A stretch of 64,000 nucleotides of DNA. Origin: Halomonas sp. TA22 (GTDB taxonomy: Bacteria; Pseudomonadota; Gammaproteobacteria; Pseudomonadales; Halomonadaceae). Shown here piece after piece: positions 37,467 through 46,193 of this stretch (its first letter is position 1; every line of letters starts with the position of its first letter). The translations under genes were made by a program, and so were the position numbers. Under the pieces are notes generated by a model, which saw nothing but the letters and a program-made list of their open reading frames with translations, ran no database searches and was not told the DNA's origin. The stretch covers positions 1 to 64,000 of the forward strand of contig NZ_CP053108.1 in assembly GCF_013009075.1 (NCBI RefSeq), in the 5' to 3' direction.

Positions 37467-38147
37467 GTGACGGTCTTTCCCCCCTTTCATGCCTTGGTAT
37501 TCGATTTCGACGGCGTGATCCTCGACTCGGCGAGCCTCAAGCGCGAGGCGTTCGCCGCGCTATACGATGATTACCCGAGCGCCGATCGGCAGGCGATTCG
37601 CGCCTATCTGGGCCGCCGTGGCGGCCAACCCCGCGAGGTCAAGTTCCGGCACATCGAAGGACATATCCTGGGACGAAGCGTGAGCGACAAGGATATCGCC
37701 GAGCTGTGCCGACGCTTCAAGCACTCCGTCGAGGCACGCATCCTCGAGGCACCCGAGATCGCCGGCGCCCGCGCGTTCCTGGAACGCTGGCATGGCCGCC
37801 TGCCGCTCTATCTGCTCTCCGCCACGCCCGAGGCGGAGCTGCGTGACATCGTCGAAAAACGTCAACTGGCCCCGCGCTTCGATGAGGTGATCGGCGCACC
37901 GCCGGACAAGGTGACCGGCATGCGCAACCTCCTGGCTCGCCGCGGCCACGCTGCGCGCCATACGGTGATGATCGGCGACTCCTACAACGACTACCGCACC
38001 GCCAGCGGCAATGGCACCCGCTTCGTGGGCATTGCCGCTGACCTAGCGATCTCCCCCTTCCCCGCCGATGTGATCACCAGCTGCGATCTTGACGGGCTGG
38101 AGCGTGCCCTGCACGCCCTGGCACAAGGGAGCGCGCAAGAACCGTAA
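37467..38147 (+). CDS. HAD-superfamily hydrolase
   Basis: The 226-residue protein has HAD motif I (VFDFDGVILDSASLK), motif II (LLSATPEAEL), a lysine in PPDKVTGM and motif IV (VMIGDSYNDYRTA). It should be a phosphatase of the phosphoglycolate-phosphatase type. GTG 37467 is favoured, with GGAG 7 bases before it; an ATG at 37434 lies in the tctA tail region without a good site. It may be cotranscribed with tctCBA, though its role there is not evident. Confidence 0.78.
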   Translation: MTVFPPFHALVFDFDGVILDSASLKREAFAALYDDYPSADRQAIRAYLGRRGGQPREVKFRHIEGHILGRSVSDKDIAELCRRFKHSVEARILEAPEIAGARAFLERWHGRLPLYLLSATPEAELRDIVEKRQLAPRFDEVIGAPPDKVTGMRNLLARRGHAARHTVMIGDSYNDYRTASGNGTRFVGIAADLAISPFPADVITSCDLDGLERALHALAQGSAQEP

Positions 38148-38247
38148 TTGCCGCCCGGTATCCACCTCTTCCTGCAACAGCTCGGCTGCGCCGTCCTGAC
38201 GCACCAGCCCCGCCCCTACGGCAAACATCACTTTTCCGGCAAATGCT

Positions 38248-38283
38248 AATGGATAATTTTTAGCAGGCTAAATATTATCCATT
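38248..38283. repeat. 36-base near-perfect AT-rich palindrome
   Basis: Two 17-base arms (38248-38264 and 38267-38283) match at 16 of 17 positions around a 2-base centre; the outer ten are AATGGATAAT and ATTATCCATT. There is no T tract behind it, so it is not a typical terminator. It lies between the HAD gene and the cyoC fragment. It could be an operator, a recombination site or an element end. Confidence 0.7.
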
Positions 38284-38310
38284 CACAAGTGTGCTGCCTA
38301 GCTCCTGCCC

Positions 38311-38445
38311 CGGGTACGCCAGCTCAACCTCTGGCTGTGCGTCACCTTCGCGCTGGGCGCGGCCTTCATCGCCATGGAGCTCTACGAGCTCCATCACCTA
38401 ATCGGCGAGGGCTTCGGCCCTCAGCGCAGCGCCTTCCTGTCGTCC
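38311..38445 (+). pseudogene. cyoC: Internal fragment of cytochrome bo oxidase subunit III (cyoC)
   Basis: The plus strand reads RQLNLWLCVTFALGAAFIAM, ELYELHHLIGEGFGPQRSA, FLSS. In CyoC the matching segment is the membrane helix ending in GMEIYEFHHLI followed by GPQRSAFLSAFF. About 45 codons survive without start or end, and the frame runs into unrelated sequence before dctM. No other cyo gene is in the window. Apart from the palindrome, the rest of 38148-38464 shows nothing recognisable. Confidence 0.75.
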
Positions 38446-38464
38446 TGCTCGCTCATTGCTCCTG

Positions 38465-39769
38465 TCAGCGCGACATCGCCTGGGGCAGGTAGAGCGCGAT
38501 CTCCGGGAACCAGTACATCAGCGCAATCGAGAGCAGCATCAGCAGGAAGAACGGTAGCGTCGCCTTGGTGATGGTGAGGATATCCTTGCCGGTCAGCCCC
38601 TGGATGACGAACAGGTTGAAGCCCACCGGTGGCGTGATCTGCGACATCTCGACCACGATCACCAGATAGATACCGAACCAGATCAGGTCGAAGCCCGCAG
38701 CGCTAACCAGCGGCATGATGATCGCCGTGACCAGCAGGATCAGCGAAATCCCGTCGAGGAAGCAGCCCATCACCAGCAGCAGCAGGGTGAGCGCGACCAA
38801 CAGCAGCATGGGCGACAGCCCCAGCTCGCCAATCGCCCGGGCGAGCTGCATCGGCACCTGGGTGAAGCCCATCGCCGAGGTCAGAAACGAGGCCCCGGCG
38901 ATGATGAAAGCGATCATGCAGGCGGTGCGTACCGCCGCGAACAGCGATTCGCGGAAGATGGCGAGACCGAAGCTGCCGTTCCACCGGGCGATTGCCATCG
39001 ACAGCACCACCCCCACCGCGGCGGCCTCGGTGGGCGAGGCCAGCCCGCCATAGATCGAGGTGATGATGCCGCCGATCAGCAGCAGGATCGGCACCAGCGC
39101 CAAGGTGTTGCGCAGCTTCTCGCCGATCGGCATCGAGGACTCGTCCTGGCCGGTGAGCCCATCGCGATTACCCTTGAGCAGCGCCCAGACGATCAGGTAG
39201 CTCATGAACAGCGCAAGGATCATCAGTCCCGGACCGATGCCGGCCATGAACAGGCGCGAGATCGACTGTTCGGTGACCACGCCGTAAACGATCAGCACGA
39301 TCGACGGCGGAATCAGCAGCCCCAGAGTCGAGGCGCTGGCCAGGGTGCCGATCGCCATGTTGCTGTCGTAACCGCGCCGCTCGAGCTCCGGCAGGGTCAT
39401 CTTGCCGACGGTGGCGCAAGTCGCGGCCGAGGAGCCGCAAACGGCGGCGAACATGCCGCTGCCGATGATGTTGGTGTGCAGCAGCCGCCCGGGAAGGCGG
39501 TTGAGCCAGGGCGAGAGGCCGCGGAACATGTTGTCGGCAAGTCCCGAGCGGAACAGGATCTCGCCCATCCAGATGAACATCGGCAGGGCAGTGAGATCCC
39601 AGCCGTAACTCGCGCTCCAGAAGTCCGAGGCGAGGATAGGCCCCGGCGAGAAGGGCGTGAAGAACTGCAGGGCGACCCAGGCGGTACCGATCAGCGCGAA
39701 GGCGATCCATACGCCGCTGCCGAGCAGCAGGGCCAGGGTAATGACGGTGGCCAGACTCAGTATCAGCAC
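38465..39769 (-). CDS. dctM: TRAP carrier large membrane subunit (DctM)
   Basis: The 434-residue protein has about 12-13 membrane segments and DctM motifs (GSSAATCATVGKMTLPELERRGYD, LGLLIPPSIVLIVYGV, ITPPVGFNLFVIQGLTG). It carries the substrate with sodium, fed by the DctP protein at 40458. Order on the minus strand is dctP, dctQ, dctM. The substrate is not evident; the nearby VOC protein and LysR remnant do not settle it. Confidence 0.92.
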   Translation of the reverse strand: MLILSLATVITLALLLGSGVWIAFALIGTAWVALQFFTPFSPGPILASDFWSASYGWDLTALPMFIWMGEILFRSGLADNMFRGLSPWLNRLPGRLLHTNIIGSGMFAAVCGSSAATCATVGKMTLPELERRGYDSNMAIGTLASASTLGLLIPPSIVLIVYGVVTEQSISRLFMAGIGPGLMILALFMSYLIVWALLKGNRDGLTGQDESSMPIGEKLRNTLALVPILLLIGGIITSIYGGLASPTEAAAVGVVLSMAIARWNGSFGLAIFRESLFAAVRTACMIAFIIAGASFLTSAMGFTQVPMQLARAIGELGLSPMLLLVALTLLLLVMGCFLDGISLILLVTAIIMPLVSAAGFDLIWFGIYLVIVVEMSQITPPVGFNLFVIQGLTGKDILTITKATLPFFLLMLLSIALMYWFPEIALYLPQAMSR

Positions 39770-39808
39770 GTGAGTGTCTCCAAGAGGCGGTAGGGGCTGG
39801 AACAGGGC

Positions 39809-40372
39809 TCAGCGTGGCTCGGAATCGTCCACCGCCGCGGCTTCGCGGAAGCTCGATGGGTCGCGGATGGCGATGCGCAGGGTCATGAGCAGCGCTTCGA
39901 CCAGCGCCAGGCACAGCAGAGCCACCCCGGTGGCCAACACGGTCTGGGGGATCCACAGCGGAATCGACAGAAATCCGGAGGAGACGTCGTTGTATTGCAG
40001 GCTCTCGCGAGCCAGCTCGATCAGGCCATAGCCGAGCAGCAGGCTGATCACCAGACCGATGAGCAGGGTGAACACCTCGAACCACGCCCGGATGGCCGAA
40101 GGCAGGCGCGAGATCAACAGCGTGACGCGGATATGGGCGTGGTGCACGAAGGTGTAGGCCAGGCCCAGAAAGGTGGCGCCCACCAGCAGATAGGCGGCGA
40201 TTTCGGAGACCCCGGTGATGCTGAGGCCCAGGCGGCGCAGGCCGACCAGCACCAGCGCCGCATCCACCACGCGAAAGGTCACCTGCAGGGCGATCAGCGC
40301 GCAGATGATGATCATGCAGGCGGCCGCGCCCCAGGCGCCGAGGCGATAGAGCTTGTCGAATTTGAAGGTCAT
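39809..40372 (-). CDS. dctQ: TRAP carrier small membrane subunit (DctQ)
   Basis: The 187-residue protein has four membrane segments (near 12-32, 55-75, 95-115 and 135-160) with the DctQ-like HAHIRVTLL and LWIPQTVLATGVALL. Start MTFKFDKLYR at 40372; a longer frame has no support. It lies between dctP and dctM. Confidence 0.85.
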   Translation of the reverse strand: MTFKFDKLYRLGAWGAAACMIIICALIALQVTFRVVDAALVLVGLRRLGLSITGVSEIAAYLLVGATFLGLAYTFVHHAHIRVTLLISRLPSAIRAWFEVFTLLIGLVISLLLGYGLIELARESLQYNDVSSGFLSIPLWIPQTVLATGVALLCLALVEALLMTLRIAIRDPSSFREAAAVDDSEPR

Positions 40373-40457
40373 GACGCAGTCTCGCGGAGGGCTTGAGCGG
40401 GGAGGTGCGGTGGCTGACAGCCACCGCACCATCGGGTCACGGCAAGCGCGTCATGCC

Positions 40458-41447
40458 CTACTCGGCAGACGTCTGCGCGCGATACTCCTCCAGCACCTGC
40501 TTGGCCTCGTCACCGGCACGCTCTTGCCACTCCTCGTAGAGCGTATCGCCTGCGGCCTGCAGCGCTACGGCGACCTCCTCGTTGGACTCGGAGACGGTAA
40601 TGCCGTTCTCCTCCAGCGCCTGGCGACTCGCCTCGCTGTCGTCGCGGCTCATCTGCCAGCCGCGCTCTTCGGCACGCGCGGCAGCGTCAAGCAGCGCCTC
40701 CTGGGTCGCCTCGTCGAGCCGGTCGAAGGAGCGCCGGTTGATGAAGATGATGTTCTTGGGTAGCCACAGGTTGGCATCGGTGAAGTGCGAAACGTAGTCC
40801 CAGGCGGTCATGGAGTTGCCGGTGGAGACGGAGGTGATCATGGCGTCCACGCGGCCGGTACTGAAGGCGGTGGGAATATCGGACTCCTCCGTCTCGGTGG
40901 GGTTGCCGCCGAGATTGCGCACGAAGCGCTGGGTATTGATGTTGGGCGCCCTGACTCGCAGTCCCTCGAACTGATCGGGGTCGCTCAGTTCGAAGTCGGT
41001 ATAGATGCCCTGAGATGGCCAGGTCACCGCATACAGCGGCATCAAGCCCTCCGCGGCGAAAAGTTCGGTGATCAGTGGCTTGGTGGCCTGCCACAGCGCG
41101 AAGGCCTCCTCGTAGCTGCCCGCCACCCCTGGCAGGGTATCGACCTCGAAGATCGGATCGTCATTGGAGAGTACCGACATGAACACTTCGCCGGCGTCGA
41201 TGGTGCCGCGACGCACGGAGGGCTTGATCTCGCCGTGCGCGACCAGCGAACCACCGCTATGCACATTGATGGTCAGCTCGCCATCTGTCGCCGCGGCGAC
41301 ATCCTCGGCAAACTGACGGGTATTCTGGGTGTGGAAGCTGGCATCGCCATAGGGAGTGGCCATGTTCCATTCGGCGGCCTGTGCCGTTGCCGCAGCGGCC
41401 AGAGAGCAGGCAGCGACCAGCAGCAGAGGAGAAAAGGGAGTGCGCAT
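40458..41447 (-). CDS. dctP: TRAP carrier periplasmic binding protein (DctP)
   Basis: The 329-residue protein has a signal peptide ending at AQAA, then the DctP fold: WNMATPYGDASFHTQNTRQF, LVAHGEIKPSVRRGTIDAGEV, and FEGLRVRAPNINTQRFVRNLGG with the carboxylate-binding arginine. It starts the dctPQM operon. It is clearly different from the orphan DctP at 10862. Confidence 0.9.
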   Translation of the reverse strand: MRTPFSPLLLVAACSLAAAATAQAAEWNMATPYGDASFHTQNTRQFAEDVAAATDGELTINVHSGGSLVAHGEIKPSVRRGTIDAGEVFMSVLSNDDPIFEVDTLPGVAGSYEEAFALWQATKPLITELFAAEGLMPLYAVTWPSQGIYTDFELSDPDQFEGLRVRAPNINTQRFVRNLGGNPTETEESDIPTAFSTGRVDAMITSVSTGNSMTAWDYVSHFTDANLWLPKNIIFINRRSFDRLDEATQEALLDAAARAEERGWQMSRDDSEASRQALEENGITVSESNEEVAVALQAAGDTLYEEWQERAGDEAKQVLEEYRAQTSAE

Positions 41448-41490
41448 GGTGGTATTACCTCGTTATTGGTGTTGTAAGTTCAAACTGACA

Positions 41491-41933
41491 TTACTCGGCG
41501 GAGGGTGAACCGCTCAGCCGGAACCAGGTGGCTTCAAGCTCAGCTACGGCCATCTGGACGGTACGTTCCTGCATGTAGTGTCTCGAACACTCCCTGGCGA
41601 TGGCGGCCACGCCACGACAGAAGCGGGGGTGGTTGGCCACGCGCCATATCACGTCGTAGTGCATGGCCGGCAGTGGCCGTTCGAGCTCGATGCGCGAAAG
41701 CTCATGGCGACGCAATTCATCCGTTCGGCATGCACGAAGAACTCGCGGCCACGCATGGTCGGCTGTATCGGACGGGCTGAGCGCTCCAGGAGCAGCTCGC
41801 CCACCGTACTCTCCAGGCGCGAGATTCGCTCTGAAACCGACGGCTGGGTGAGGTGCAGGCGCACGGCGGCCTTGCGAAACGACCCCAACCGCACCGCCCA
41901 CACGAAGGCCTCGAGTTCCTTGAAATCTAGCAT
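41491..41933 (-). pseudogene. LysR-type regulator with the middle deleted and frame shifted
   Basis: From ATG 41933 the frame gives a normal LysR winged helix (MLDFKELEAFVWAVRLGSFR, then LTQPSVSERISRLESTVG) up to about residue 72 (REFFVHAERM). Near 41715-41725 the reading continues in another frame with LRRHELSRIELERPLPAMHY and NHPRFCRGVAAIARE, typical of a LysR C-terminus, ending at 41491. About 130-150 residues of the effector domain are missing. It lies between the VOC gene and dctP and was probably the TRAP regulator. Confidence 0.75.
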
Positions 41934-41981
41934 GACGTCACGCCATGGCCCGCTCAGGCCATGGCTTGCAAGCCTTGGCCA

Positions 41982-42416
41982 TCACTTCTTGAAGAGCTGC
42001 TCGTCCCGGTTCTTGAACGCCTTGAACTCCAGCGCATTGCCGGAGGGGTCGTAGAAGAACATGGTGGCCTGTTCGCCGGGCTCGCCCTTGAAGCGGATGT
42101 AAGGCTCGATCTCGAACGGCACATGGTGGGCGCGCAGCTTGTCGGCCAGCGCCTCCCAGGCCTCCATCTTGAGCACCACACCGAAATGGGGCACGGGAAC
42201 CCCATGGCCATCGACCGGGTTCTTGTGATTCTCGACCGAGCTCTCTTTGAGCTTCGGATTCAAGTGACAAACGAACTGGTGACCGAAGAGGTTGAAATCT
42301 ACCCAGCTTTCCGATGAACGCCCTTCAGGACAGCCAAGGAAATTGCCATAGAACTCTCGGGCTTCGTCGATATCTCTTACCTGAACGGCAAGATGGAACG
42401 GGTCGGATACGCTCAT
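41982..42416 (-). CDS. VOC (glyoxalase-fold) protein
   Basis: The 144-residue protein has two beta-alpha-beta-beta-beta units with candidate metal ligands: His in DPFHLAVQV, His in PVPHFGVVL and Glu in NALEFKAF. It contains YGNFLGCPEGRSSESWVDFNL. VOC proteins include lyases, dioxygenases and resistance proteins; this one cannot be assigned. AAGGAG precedes ATG 42416. It is upstream of the collapsed LysR gene and the TRAP operon on the same strand. Confidence 0.78.
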   Translation of the reverse strand: MSVSDPFHLAVQVRDIDEAREFYGNFLGCPEGRSSESWVDFNLFGHQFVCHLNPKLKESSVENHKNPVDGHGVPVPHFGVVLKMEAWEALADKLRAHHVPFEIEPYIRFKGEPGEQATMFFYDPSGNALEFKAFKNRDEQLFKK

Positions 42417-42625
42417 GGTCACTCCTTCGTTGAATTTATGTAAGACCATCTAAATAACTTGATAAGCCTCCCGCTTGTCACAGTCAACCGTTTTCCCGGT
42501 GCCTTTAGATTCGATCGGGCTGGCCGATTTTCAATATCGCCAAAAACGATTGGAACTTGCCGGAGCGCTTCTTATATTGTTAATCCACGATAAGAAAAAC
42601 ATGGCTTTGCCAAACAGGAGCAGCA

Positions 42626-43378
42626 ATGTCCATTCCCCTATTGAATTGCGATATGGGCGAAAGCTTCGGCAACTGGACGATCGGCCTCGATGAAGCGGTC
42701 ATGCCATTTGTCGATTGCGCCAATATCGCCTGCGGCTTCCACGCCTCTGACCCCCATGTGATGCGCCGCACCGTCGCGCTTGCTGTCGAACACCAAGTGA
42801 AAATCGGCGCTCACCCCGCCTACCCCGACCTGGTAGGCTTCGGCCGCCGCTCGATGGCCTGCTCCCCCGCCGAAGTCGAGGATATGGTGCTCTATCAGAT
42901 CGGCGCGCTGGCCGGCATCTGCCAGGCCCAGGGATCCCAGCTGAGCTACGTCAAGCCGCATGGCGCGCTGTACAACGACATGGCCCGCGACCCACAGCTG
43001 CTCGAGGCGGTCATGCGTGCGGTCAGGCTCTACGACGCTTCGCTACCGCTGATGCTGATGTCCACCGCCGAACCCGAGCCGGTGCGACAACTAGCCGCCA
43101 GGGTGGGGATCGACATCTGGTTCGAGACGTTTGCCGACCGTGCCTACGATGCTGACGGCCATCTCGTCTCCCGCCGCTTGCCCGGTGCCGTGCACCACGA
43201 CCAGAACGTGATCGTGGCGCAAGCCGTGAAGCTGGCCCGAGGCGAGCCGCTGCTGGCAAGCGACGGCAGCCTGCTGACCCTGCCTTCGGACAGCATCTGC
43301 GTGCATGGCGACAATGCCGAATCGGTGGCCTCGGTACAGGCGATCCGCCAGGCATTTGCCGAGCTCGACGGCGCGTGA
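42626..43378 (+). CDS. pxpA: 5-oxoprolinase subunit A (LamB/YcsF)
   Basis: The 250-residue protein matches LamB/Ycs[14 protein letters not shown] at the start, [33 protein letters not shown], and [13 protein letters not shown]. PxpABC hydrolyses 5-oxoproline to glutamate with ATP. It is the first of three overlapping genes. The old lactam-use annotation of LamB is superseded by the PxpA role. Confidence 0.93.
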   Translation: MSIPLLNCDMGESFGNWTIGLDEAVMPFVDCANIACGFHASDPHVMRRTVALAVEHQVKIGAHPAYPDLVGFGRRSMACSPAEVEDMVLYQIGALAGICQAQGSQLSYVKPHGALYNDMARDPQLLEAVMRAVRLYDASLPLMLMSTAEPEPVRQLAARVGIDIWFETFADRAYDADGHLVSRRLPGAVHHDQNVIVAQAVKLARGEPLLASDGSLLTLPSDSICVHGDNAESVASVQAIRQAFAELDGA

Positions 43379-44076
43379 AGGTACGCCTCGAAACCGCCGC
43401 CATGGATAACCTGATGGTACGGCTTTTCGATACCATCGACGAGGACAACATGCCGTGGATACTGGCCGCCGACAGCGCCTTGCGGGAGGCGCTCGGCGAT
43501 ACCCTGATCGATCTGGTGCCCTCTTACACTACGCTACTCGTCCATTACGACTGCCGGCAACTCTCTCATGGCGAGGCCAGGGCACGCATCGAACGCTCCC
43601 TCGAGGGGCTCACCCCTGCCGACACCAGCGAGGGGCAATGCCACGACGTACCGGTCTGGTACCACGAGAGCGTGGGGCCCGAGCTGCCCCGCCTGGCCAA
43701 GCGCATCGGGATCACCACCGATGAGCTGATCGCCCGCCACTGCGCTCACGACTACCATGTCTTCGCGCTGGGCTTCGCACCGGGCTACGCCTTCATGGGA
43801 TTGGTCGAGGAGGCACTGGCCACTCCACGCCTCAAGACGCCACGCCAGAAGGTGGCCGCCGGCAGCGTGGGCATCGCCGACCGCCAGACGGCGATCTATC
43901 CGCTGCGCTCGCCGGGGGGGTGGAACATCCTCGGCCGCTCGCCGGTGGTGCTGTTCGATCGCACCCGGGGAGAGAGCCTGATGCGCCCCGGCGACCGGGT
44001 TCGCTTCACGGCCATTTCGCGCCACGAATTCGAAGCGCTGGGTGGCGACACCGCGCCGCTGGGAGAGCGCGGATGA
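43375..44076 (+). CDS. pxpB: 5-oxoprolinase subunit B
   Basis: The 233-residue protein is the allophanate-hydrolase-subunit-1 type, with [38 protein letters not shown] and [17 protein letters not shown] 43375 overlaps the pxpA stop (GTGA); an internal ATG at 43402 is possible but has no better site. It forms the catalytic unit with PxpC. Confidence 0.92.
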   Translation: MKVRLETAAMDNLMVRLFDTIDEDNMPWILAADSALREALGDTLIDLVPSYTTLLVHYDCRQLSHGEARARIERSLEGLTPADTSEGQCHDVPVWYHESVGPELPRLAKRIGITTDELIARHCAHDYHVFALGFAPGYAFMGLVEEALATPRLKTPRQKVAAGSVGIADRQTAIYPLRSPGGWNILGRSPVVLFDRTRGESLMRPGDRVRFTAISRHEFEALGGDTAPLGERG

Positions 44077-45008
44077 GCGGCACTTCATTGATAGGCATGG
44101 TGGTCGAGCGCGCCGGCCCCCTCGCCCTGGTGCAGGATGGCGGCCGGCAAGGGGTTCGGCACATGGGCGTGACCCAAGGCGGCGCGGCCGACTGGATCTC
44201 GTTGGGCTGGGCCAACTGGCTGCTTGGCAACCCCGTCGGTAGCGCCGGGCTTGAGATCGTGCTCGGCGGCGGGCTGACCCTGCGCGTAGAGCGCCAAGCA
44301 CGCCTGGCGCTTACCGGCGCGGACCTGGAAGCGACGCTGGATGACACCCCCCTCACCCCCGGCACCAGCTTCCAGGTGGTGCCGGGGCAGCGGCTCACCT
44401 TCCGCCAGCCGGTATTCGGGCTGCGCGCCTACCTGGCCTTTCCCGGCGGCCTTCACGCCCCCACGGTGCTGGACAGTGCATCCACCGTGGTACGTGAACA
44501 GCTGGGTGGCTTGCATGAGGATGGCAGCCCGCTGAAGGCGGGCGACGGCCTCGCCTGGCGAGGCGGCGAGACACCACAGCGCCACCTGCCAAGGGCCCCT
44601 TTCACCATGCCCTCACCAGGCGTGGCACTCTCTCTGGTACCTGGCTCGCAGATCGGCCGGTTCCCCGGTCACAGCCTGTTTCTGGCCTTCAACCGCACAT
44701 GGCAGGTCGACAACCGCGCCGACCGCATGGGGGTCAGGCTGCTGGGCCCGATGCTGCGCAGCAAACAGCGCAGCATGGTCTCCGAAGGCATCCCGCTGGG
44801 GGCCGTTCAGGTGCCCCCCGACGGCCAGCCCATCGTGCTGCTCAACGACCGCCAGACGATCGGTGGCTACCCGCGGCTCGGTGCATTGACCCCCGAGGCC
44901 TGCGCCAGCCTGGCGCAATGCTTGCCAGGACATGAGGTAAGGCTACGCGCCATCACCCCTTCGCAGGCCCGCGAAAGGCATTTGCGCCTGCTGGCGGCCT
45001 GGCAATGA
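44073..45008 (+). CDS. pxpC: 5-oxoprolinase subunit C
   Basis: The 311-residue protein is the allophanate-hydrolase-subunit-2 (biotin-dependent carboxyltransferase-like) type: LVQDGGRQGVRHMGVTQGGA, GLEIVLGGG, RADRMGVRLLG, SEGIPLGAVQVPPDGQPIVL and DRQTIGGYP. The ATG overlaps the pxpB stop (ATGA). With pxpA and pxpB it makes a complete 5-oxoprolinase operon. Confidence 0.93.
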   Translation: MSGTSLIGMVVERAGPLALVQDGGRQGVRHMGVTQGGAADWISLGWANWLLGNPVGSAGLEIVLGGGLTLRVERQARLALTGADLEATLDDTPLTPGTSFQVVPGQRLTFRQPVFGLRAYLAFPGGLHAPTVLDSASTVVREQLGGLHEDGSPLKAGDGLAWRGGETPQRHLPRAPFTMPSPGVALSLVPGSQIGRFPGHSLFLAFNRTWQVDNRADRMGVRLLGPMLRSKQRSMVSEGIPLGAVQVPPDGQPIVLLNDRQTIGGYPRLGALTPEACASLAQCLPGHEVRLRAITPSQARERHLRLLAAWQ

Positions 45009-45033
45009 CCGCGGGTTCGTGCTCGACGTTCAG

Positions 45034-45249
45034 TCACTCGCCGCGAGATACCTTGCGCTGCTTGTTGCGACGATAGAGCCGCACCAGGGCGATAGCCAGC
45101 GCCGATGCAATCATCAGTGCCAGTGTCATGCCCTGCCAGGGCCGGGCGGCATCGCCCAGCACGGTTTCCAGAGTAATGATCGCGATGAACCCCAGCGCCT
45201 GACTGGCAATGGCCAGGGCACGCAGCGTATCGAAGGCAGGCTTGGCCAT
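45034..45249 (-). CDS. Small two-helix membrane protein of unknown function
   Basis: The 71-residue protein from MAKPAFDTLR has two hydrophobic helices (about residues 14-30 and 38-55) and a very basic tail (RLYRRNKQRKVSRGE) likely on the cytoplasmic side. It converges with pxpC and is divergent from the TlpA-like gene. I recognise no family. Confidence 0.5.
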   Translation of the reverse strand: MAKPAFDTLRALAIASQALGFIAIITLETVLGDAARPWQGMTLALMIASALAIALVRLYRRNKQRKVSRGE

Positions 45250-45383
45250 GCAGGCTCCCCAACGTCTATGGCTTACGGCAGGCAATCAGGTGACAGCCCA
45301 AGGCCGTAACAGTAGGCTTGGAGCCTAGTGTAACGCGGCCAGCCTCGGCCGCCGAGCCCGTCACAGTGGAGCCCCGATACCCA

Positions 45384-46184
45384 ATGGATGCGATTGCCCT
45401 CGGCCCGGTCCTGATTTCGCTACCTCGGCTGTATACCTTTGCCGCGGCCTTGACGCTGTTACTGGTAAGCCTCGCCCTGCTCGGCCTGCCGCGCAGTACC
45501 CATGCGCGCTGGTTCAACACCCTGCTGATCGTCTGGTTGCTGGGTGCACGTCTAGGCCACGTGTTCACCCATTTCGAGGCCTATGCCGCCGCACCACTGG
45601 ATATCGTCAAGCTCTGGCAACCCGGTTACCACGGGCTGTGGGGGCTACTGGCGGCGCTGATCTGGACCGGCTGGGCGCTGCGCGAGCATCTGCTCAAGAT
45701 GGTCAGCGCCATGGGCTTGCTGATCGGGGTCTCGGCGCTGTGGCTGGCCCTGGTCACCCTTGCCCCGCTGGGCAGCGGTGCCGCCCTGCAGGAGCTGCCC
45801 GACCTGACGCTTGAGAACCTCGACGGCGAATCGATCAACCTGCGCGAGCTGACCGGCGAGCGGGTACTGATCAACCTCTGGGCCACCTGGTGCCCGCCCT
45901 GCCTGCGCGAGATGCCGCTACTGGCCGAGGCCGACCAGCGTGACGACGTGGCCGTGGTGATCGTCAACCAGGGCGAGGATCTTCTCCAGGCGGCCCGTTA
46001 CCTTGACGAGCAGGGTCTCGATTTTCGCTATGCGCTGCTCGATCCTCGCCAAGAGCTGATGGTGCTCACCGAGTCGCCCGGCCTGCCCACCACTCTGCTG
46101 TTCGACACCAACGGCCGGGTACTTGAGCAGCATGTCGGTGAGCTGTCGCGTGCCCAGCTCGACAGCTGGCTATCGAGACACTGA
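45384..46184 (+). CDS. Membrane-anchored TlpA-like thioredoxin with Lgt-like N-terminal domain
   Basis: The 266-residue protein has four membrane segments in the first 135 residues, in a pattern like prolipoprotein diacylglyceryl transferase (LPRLYTFAAALTLL, LLGARLGHVFTHFE). A TlpA/ResA domain follows with LINLWATWCPPCLREMPLL carrying the WCPPC redox pair. The redox domain should face the periplasm. GGAG precedes ATG 45384. It is probably a disulfide reductase for envelope proteins; the partner is unknown. Confidence 0.8.
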   Translation: MDAIALGPVLISLPRLYTFAAALTLLLVSLALLGLPRSTHARWFNTLLIVWLLGARLGHVFTHFEAYAAAPLDIVKLWQPGYHGLWGLLAALIWTGWALREHLLKMVSAMGLLIGVSALWLALVTLAPLGSGAALQELPDLTLENLDGESINLRELTGERVLINLWATWCPPCLREMPLLAEADQRDDVAVVIVNQGEDLLQAARYLDEQGLDFRYALLDPRQELMVLTESPGLPTTLLFDTNGRVLEQHVGELSRAQLDSWLSRH

Positions 46185-46193
46185 CGGCAGCCC

